Shown one piece after another: positions 57,734-64,000 of a DNA stretch of 64,000 nucleotides (positions within the stretch are counted from its first letter, which is position 1; the number at the start of each line of letters is the position of its first letter). The stretch covers positions 81,173,859 through 81,237,858 of the forward strand of contig NC_055999.1 in the NCBI RefSeq assembly GCF_018446385.1. The letters run 5' to 3'. Made by a program: the position numbers and the translations under genes. The DNA is from Zingiber officinale. Taxonomy: Eukaryota > Streptophyta > Magnoliopsida > Zingiberales > Zingiberaceae. The notes under the pieces are model-generated. The model saw nothing but the letters and a program-made list of their open reading frames with translations, had not been told where the DNA came from and ran no database searches.

Positions 57734-60700
57734 TCATAATTCTCTTCTAAGTGTACTGAACTCAAGTTCAGGTAGAGATTTTGTAAAGATGTCAGCTAGG
57801 TTTGACTTGGAATCAGCATAGTCAAGTACATTGTCACCTTTAGCAACGTGAACCCTTACAAAGTGGTGTTTAACTTCTATGTGTTTAGTCATTGAATGGT
57901 GAATTAGATTTTTAGTTAAATTATTGAACTTATGTTATCAATTTAGATTTTTGTAATTTTGTATTCAAGTTGATAATCTTTTAGGGTATGCATCACCCAT
58001 AACAGTTGAGATGCACATTCTCCTATGGCTATGTATTTGCCTCAGTAGTGGATAGAGAAACATAGTATTACTTTCTACTAGACCAGCTTACTAGGCACTA
58101 ACCTAGAAATTGGCAGCTTTCACTTGTATTTTTTCTATCTAATTTACATCTAGCATAGTCTGAGTCAGAGAACCCAATTAAGTTGAATGTACTAGTCCTA
58201 GGGTACCAGAGTTCTACACTTAGGGTTCCCTTAATGTAGCTTAGGATTCTTTTAACATTTGTTAAGTGTGATTCTTTTGCATAAGATTGGTATCTAGCAC
58301 ACATACCTACTACAAATAAAATATCAGATCAATTGTAGTTAGGTACAGTAGACTTTCTATTACACTTCTATTGTATTTTAAGTCTACTAATTTTCCTTCT
58401 AAGTCAGAGTCAATTTTAGCATTAGCTGCCATTGGGGTATTTACATTTTTAAAATTCTCCACTCCAAATTTTCTAATTAATTTCTTAGCATATTTTGTTT
58501 GAAAAATATGAATTCTTTCTTTTGTTTGTCTTATTTGTAAGCCTAAAAAGAAGTTGAGTTCACCTACTAGACTCATTTCAAATTCATTTTCCATTAATTT
58601 GATAAATTCTTTTAAGAATTTAGTATTAGTTGAGCTAAATATTATGTTGTCTACTTATATTTGGGCTATAAAAAAAATATCATTTTCTAAGGTTTTAACA
58701 AACAGGATTTGGTCAATTTGTCCTTGTTTAAATCCCTTAGTTATTAGGTATGTTGAAAGTCGTTTATACCAAGCCCTATGTGCTTGTTTTAGTCCATATA
58801 AAGCTTTCTTTAATCTAAGGACATGATTTGGGTGGTCTAGGTCTTCAAATCCTGGAGGTTGATTTACATAAACTTCTTCTTTGATGAACTCATTTAAGAA
58901 TACGGATTTTACATCTATTTGGTATAACTGAAATCCCTTATGTGCTGCATAGGCTAGCAATATCCTTATAGATTCAAGTCTGGCTATGGGTACATAGGTT
59001 TTATCATAATCTAACCCTTCTACTTGGTTGAACCCCTTTGCTACTAGTCTAGCCTTATTTCTTACTATTCCACCCTTGTCATCTAATTTATTTCTAAATA
59101 CCCACTTAGTGTCAATTATAGATTTATTTGTGGGTTTAGGTACAAGTTCCCAGACTTGGTTTCTTTCAAATTAAGCTAATTCTTGTTGCATTGTAATTAT
59201 CTAGTCTGGGTCAGGTAGGGCTTCTTTTATAGTTTTGGGTTCAATTTTAGAAATAAAGGCTATTTGACCTAGGTTTCTATAAGATGATCTAGTTCAAACC
59301 CCTAGGGTTGGATCATCTAAAATTTGATTAGATGGGTGATTAAGGTTTATTCTAGATGGTCTTATATTAGAGTCGATAATTGGTTCTTATGATTCACTTG
59401 ATTCAAGCCTAATTTCATTATTTTCATCATCTTCAATATTTCTGGTAATTTGGATATTATTTTCACTGATTTCATTAGGTGAGTTATTTTCATCAAAAAT
59501 TACATTGGATGTTTCTTCTACTTTTAGGGTATTATTGTTATAAATTTTATAGGCCCTACTAGTTGTTGATACCCTAAGAAGATACCCGTTGAGGATTTTG
59601 ATGTAAATTTTCCCAAGTAATCCTTAGTGTTTAATATGTGTACTTTACAACAAAATACTTTTAGATAGTTTAGATTGGGTATTTTATTATAATATATTTC
59701 ATAAGGGGTTTTATTGTAAAATTTATTAATTAAAATTCTATTTTGAATATAGCATGTTGTGTTTATTGCCTCAGCCCAAAATTGGTTGTTTATGTTGTAT
59801 TCATTTAACATGGTTCTAGCAACTTCTTGTAATGTTCTATTTTTTCGTTCTACTAGTCCATTTTGTTGAGGGGTTCTAGGGCATGAGGATTCATGTTTGT
59901 ATCCATTAATTTCATAAAATTCAATAAATTTATGATTTTCAAATTCTCCTCCATGATCACTTCTAATTCTTTTAATTTTAGTATTGTTTTCATTTTCTAC
60001 TATCTTGCAAAACTTACTAAAGATTTCAAAGGTTTCATCTTTAGTCTTTAGAAATTTTACCCAAGTAAACTTAGAGTAATCATCAATTATAACTAAGCAG
60101 TATTGGTTTCTGCTTAGTGATTTGGCTCTATCTGAATCAAATAGGTCTAAATGTATGAGCTCAAGTATTGAGTTGGTTTAACTTAGGTTTGTCGGTTTGT
60201 GAGTTGACTTAGCTTGTTTACCTTGTTAGCAAACACTGTAAATTAAATTTTCTAAGTTTTTTAATTTGATTAAACCTTTAACTAGACCATTTTGATTCAT
60301 TTTTGAAATAAGTCTAATGTGAGTGTAACCCAGCCTTCTGTGCCACAGCTTGGTTTCCTCTTGTTGTATCAGAAGACACTTTAATGAGGAGGTAGGTAGG
60401 TTAATTGTGTAAACATTATTTTTCCTAATTTCCTTAAGTATGATTTTGGTATTTTCAATATTTTTAATTAAGCAATCAGAGTTAGAAAATGTTACTAGGT
60501 ATCCGGAGTCACACAATTGACTTATGCTAAGTAAGTTGAAATTAAATTTATCGACTAATAACACTTTTTGAACAATAAAATCGAAACTTAATTTGATATT
60601 ACCTATTCCAATTACCTTAAGCTTTCCATCATTGCCGAATGCAATTGACCCTAGGTTTTGATATTTTAGCTTTGTGAATTTCAATCGATCTCCAGTCATG

Positions 60701-60777
60701 TGTCTGGAGCATCCACTATCTAACATGTGGTCCAAATCATTATGTTCGTACATATAAAGTATTTGTTTTGGATCCAA
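57734..60777 (-). pseudogene. pol: Decayed SIRE-type Copia pol
   Basis: Minus-strand order: protease LDSGCSRHMTGD (about 60,695-60,730), pre-integrase LWHRRLGYTHIRLI, integrase remnants, the integrase C-terminal side NRILINKFYNKTPYEI (59,524-59,811), RT with [14 protein letters not shown] and [15 protein letters not shown] (58,655-58,960), and RNase H with FSDSDYARCKLDRKN (58,098-58,304) ending at a stop near 57,734. The RT catalytic motif is lost: a stop replaces Tyr and the last Asp is Asn (58,645-58,656, * V D N). Many stops and frameshifts show it is dead. It is a distinct, older relative of the element at 29,185. Confidence 0.9.
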
Positions 60778-61590
60778 TTTTAAAAGGATTGTAAGATAGA
60801 TTGATTGAGTTCAACCCCTTATTTTCCATCTCACTCAATCTAGGTTGTCAATCATGTTGCTCCTATGAGTGACTGTGAGATGGTTGATTGAGTTTTATGT
60901 AATTTTAATTTTAATTTTTAATTCACTTAATTCCTTGGGTTTGAATTAATTAATTTAATTTAATTGATTTATTAAGTTAAATGTTTAATTGATTTTGATT
61001 TATTAAGTTAATTGTTTAATTGATTCAGATTTATTAAGTTAATTGTTTAATTGTTTAGATTTGTTAAGTTAATTGTTTAGATTTATTATGTTAATTATTT
61101 AGATTTGTTAAATTAATTATTTAATTAATTTATTAAGTTAATTATTTAATTAATTTATTAAGTTAATTATTTAATTAATTTATTAAGTTAATTGTTTAAT
61201 TGACTTGTTTTGAACTAAATTATTTATTTACCTAAGTCCACCTCACCTTTTTCTAAATTGTCAATCAAGGAACCTTATATGTTTTTGTGAGATGGTTAAT
61301 TTTATCTTCAATTTAGATTATCATCTAAGGATTGATTTACATTTGAGTTTGACTACGATTTAATAGTTAGTCAATTAAATATTTATTTCAATGGTTAGCT
61401 TTCAGGCTGTGGCGAGACACTATGCCTTCTTGGGTATGAGATCATCCACCACTTCTAGACAAAACCTTTCAAAGAAATTGAATATTTAATTTTCTTTCTG
61501 AAAATCCTAGGTCTAACTAGTCAAGTGTGAATCAAGCCTAGGTTCTTATCTACCCTAGTCTAAGCATGTATAGTGAAAGTAGTAATGCAA
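60778..61590 (-). other. Insertion between gag and pol: AT-rich minisatellite plus Angela-LTR-like segment
   Basis: Between the gag end and the protease lies about 0.8 kb of foreign sequence. It has an AT-rich tandem array (60,940-61,205; unit ttatttaattaatttattaagttaa, about ten copies). Similar modules flank the array (ttgtcaatca...tgtgagatggttgattga near 60,846 and 61,258). A stretch at about 61,370-61,520 matches the Angela LTR segment at 250-400 (ggcgagacac...gccttcttgggtatg...atccaccac). Confidence 0.7.
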
Positions 61591-61593
61591 GCA

Positions 61594-63282
61594 TCAAACA
61601 AATCTATCTAATGATAACAATGGTTTTTCTATTGGCTTCCCCTGGATCATAGCCTCGATAGGGTCTATCACGGTAGTGGATTTGATCCTTGGGGATCCAA
61701 TATTGACCAAGTCCAACTTGATTAACCAAGTTAGACTTGGGGGCCCATGCTTGAACTGTTCTTCTATTTGTTCTATTGACAAGAGATAAGTATGATTTGA
61801 ACTTGTATTTAGTCTTGTATCCAAGTCTAGATCAATTGTATATGGTCTTTTGTTTTTCAAGAATCAGATCAAGATTCTTAGAACCTAAGGTGAACCATTC
61901 CAATGTTCCCTTTAGTTCTTTGACTTTATCTCTCAGACTGGAATTTTCTTTCTCAAGTTGTTGAACTTGAGTTGAAGTTCTAGTTTGAATAGATTCGGTC
62001 AAAGAGCTTGGGCTAGTCACTTCCTTAAGGGTAGTTACCTCCTTTTAGAGTGACTTGACTTGGATATTTGACTTGGCTAATTTATGCATTAAATAATTAA
62101 TTAAATTGTACAATTTATCTACTTAAGAGGATCTTACAGCGCTGTTTGGCCCTTCAGAAACAGATACGGATCTGTGTCTTCTCTCGAACTCAGCATCATA
62201 TTCGCTTTTAGTTTTAGACTTGTCAAGTTGTTCTCGGGCTGGAAGTGCGAGGATACTTGTCTGCTTCAAGGTTCTCATCGGAGTCTTCTGATGAATATTC
62301 ATCCCACATTGCTTGAAGAACCTTCTTCTTCTTCCGTTCCTTCTTTGTTTCCTTCTGGTTTGGACAGTTTGCTTTAATGTGTCCCTTCTTGTTGTAGCCA
62401 TAACAGGTTACTTCTGACTCGATTTTAGGGCTTGGTTGCATTGTTTTTTATTGGATCACCTTTTTTATCTCCTTTTTGATGAATCCTTTCTTCTTCTTGT
62501 ATAGTCTCTGGACTAGGTTTACGAGTTCGGTAGCAATCTCATCGTCGTCTTCTGAGTCCGGTTCATCTTCGGACTTGGGTTCAGTATAGCGCTTGAGCTT
62601 CGGTTCCCGTGTTCTGCTTGCACCTACAATCAAAGCAATACTTTTCTCACCTGTCAAGGCATTAGTTTGTTCATGAATTTTAAATTCTGAAAAGAGTTCA
62701 TCTAGTCTAATTAACAAAAGATCCTTGGATACTTTGTAGGTATCTACTATTGATGCCCACAATATATTTCTCAGAAAAGCATTTAGTGCGTACCTTATTA
62801 CGTCGTAATTCTCTACTTTCTATCTAATCGCGTGGAGTTCGTTTAGAAGATCATGTATGCGAGCATGAAGCTATCTTGTTGACTCACCTTTCTATATTTT
62901 TATATTATATAATTTATTTAATGTGAAGTCTCATTTACTTGCCTTCGTGTCGGAAGTTCTCTCATGTAGCTTGATCAATTTTTTCTACAACTCCTTTGCA
63001 CTGTTGAAGGGACCAACCCAGTTCTGCTCTTCTTTGGTTAGGCCGCATTGAAGAGTTTTTGTTGCTTTTGCGTCAGCCTCAATCTTCTTGCGGGTTGGTG
63101 TGTCCCATTTGTCATGAGGACAAGGACGCTATCTTCGGTGGGAAATGTAAATCATGTCTGGATTATTATCCACATTTCCTCCTGCATCTTGAGGTGGTAC
63201 TACATTCGGCCCTTCTAGTAGCCAAAATCTTCACCGAAGAAAAGAGGGGGCAAGTTGTGTTGTAGCCTTCTTGGTGGGCCAT
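61594..63282 (-). pseudogene. gag: Decayed SIRE-type Copia gag
   Basis: An ATG at 63,282 starts MAHQEGYNTTCPLF, like the intact gag at 30,958, and the frame is soon lost by indels. Recognisable parts are VDTYKVSKDLLLIRLDELF (62,448-62,762), the knuckle CYGYNKKGHIKANC (second Cys replaced by Tyr, about 62,365-62,410), a coiled-coil end (QQLEKENSSLRDKVKELKG, 61,832-62,020) and the C-terminal YWIPKDQIHY. Confidence 0.85.
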
Positions 63283-63628
63283 TAAAAAAATTTCGCACAA
63301 AAGAAAAATAACAAATGTTTCAAGACTTGGTCTTGGATTAGTAGTGTGGGAGAAAAATAAAAATAGTAATTCACTAATGTTGAGAAAAAAATAATAAAAT
63401 ATTAATAAAAATATTATTATAAATTTTGATAACTGTGATATTTTGCTAATACTAACCAATGGTGAAAAGATGAAAAATAATTTTTCAAAAATAATTTTGG
63501 AGGAAAAAAAATGAAAGACGTAAGAATATTTTAAAAACAACAATGAAATATAATTTTCTTTCAAAAGGAACCCCCTCTGCTCGATTGGTGGTTTCACCAA
63601 TTCAGAACGGCCTAACTCTGATACCAAT
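63283..63628 (-). other. 5' leader and PBS of decayed SIRE-type element
   Basis: The minus strand reads attggtatcagag (63,616-63,628) directly after the LTR end. This is the tRNA-Met primer site. An AT-rich leader without ORF follows. Confidence 0.8.
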
Positions 63629-64000
63629 TGTAGGATCGATGACATGTTAGAGGGGGTGAATATCATTCGTGGCTAATTCGTTCGTTTCGGAAAACTCAGA
63701 ATAACGCAACGGAATAACGAAGGAGAATAAGAGCAATGCTAACATAGTTTTCTTTTACTTGGTTCAGAGCTTGTAATGACTCATACTCCAAGACCCGCGA
63801 TTATTGATCACTTTCGGTGGACAATCACTAATAGTTCAGAAATATTTAATAAGTAAACAATTACAAGTATTGAAAAAACAAAGTATACTGACAATATGGA
63901 ATTAGAAATTTATTCGTCAGTTGTCGGAGCAGCATTGAAGAGAGCAGCAGTTGTCCGTTCTTAATCTTGGAAATTGTGTTGTTGAAGCAACTAGTCGGGC
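63629..64000 (-). repeat. 5' LTR of decayed SIRE-type element, cut by the window end
   Basis: On the plus strand it begins TGTAGGATCGATGACATG and gttagagggggtgaata. This matches, in complement, the style of the SIRE LTR end at 30,870-30,900 (gctattcaccccccctctagcc...gatcctaaca). The far end lies outside the window. Confidence 0.75.

Overview
The window is plant nuclear DNA: a dense, nested pile of LTR retrotransposons and CACTA DNA transposons around one apparently complete host gene. The organism is an angiosperm, shown by GT-AG spliced plant genes, Copia elements of the Angela and SIRE types, and gene fragments resembling plant glutamate:glyoxylate aminotransferase, FEN1, pectate lyase and DOMON/cytochrome b561 proteins. 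Element content hints at a monocot (perhaps Zingiberales), but the species cannot be fixed from the sequence. No rRNA, tRNA or CRISPR was found.

Region 1 (1-43,077) is a Russian doll of minus-strand Angela-type Copia elements. A truncated LTR (18-1,592) is interrupted by a second element whose 3' LTR is 1,593-8,697. That element's internal region (8,698-10,691, resuming at 41,132-43,077) is split by a third element of the same family (10,692-41,131, target duplication ACGCC). Four further insertions sit in these hosts: a CACTA element at 3,398-7,894, a non-autonomous LTR element at 13,493-17,305, a second CACTA at 20,494-26,384, and an 11.6-kb SIRE-type Copia at 29,185-40,815. Paralogous uninterrupted copies within the window confirm most boundaries.

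Both CACTA elements lack a recognisable transposase and carry captured host exons (Pack-CACTA). The first has a fused cytochrome b561/pectate lyase exon plus two more pectate lyase exons. The second has the start of a glutamate:glyoxylate aminotransferase gene followed in the same orientation by eight exons of FEN1, nearly all with splice sites still intact.

The SIRE-type element is almost intact: near-identical LTRs, PBS, gag, pol, a spliced third ORF and a PPT. It has in-frame stops between gag and pol, before RNase H and inside ORF3. It carries arrays of about ten GATCGGTC/GACCGATC hairpins in each LTR and again in its 3' untranslated region. Analogous but sequence-unrelated hairpin arrays occupy the LTRs of other related elements in the window.

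Region 2 (43,078-50,965) is older LTR debris: a TGTAACACCC-type LTR piece with 153-bp tandem repeats, a solo gypsy-like LTR (45,875-48,746) inserted in a SIRE-like internal remnant, that remnant's LTR (48,896-49,877), and an inverted relative (about 50,040-50,684).

Region 3 (52,321-55,148, minus) is a serine carboxypeptidase-like gene. All exons join in frame to 438 codons, or 464 if a 78-nt stop-free intron is retained. The catalytic triad is present but an active-site-loop glycine is changed to arginine.

Region 4 (about 56,490-64,000) holds a probable LTR with tandem repeats, then a decayed minus-strand SIRE-type Copia whose 5' LTR runs off the right edge.
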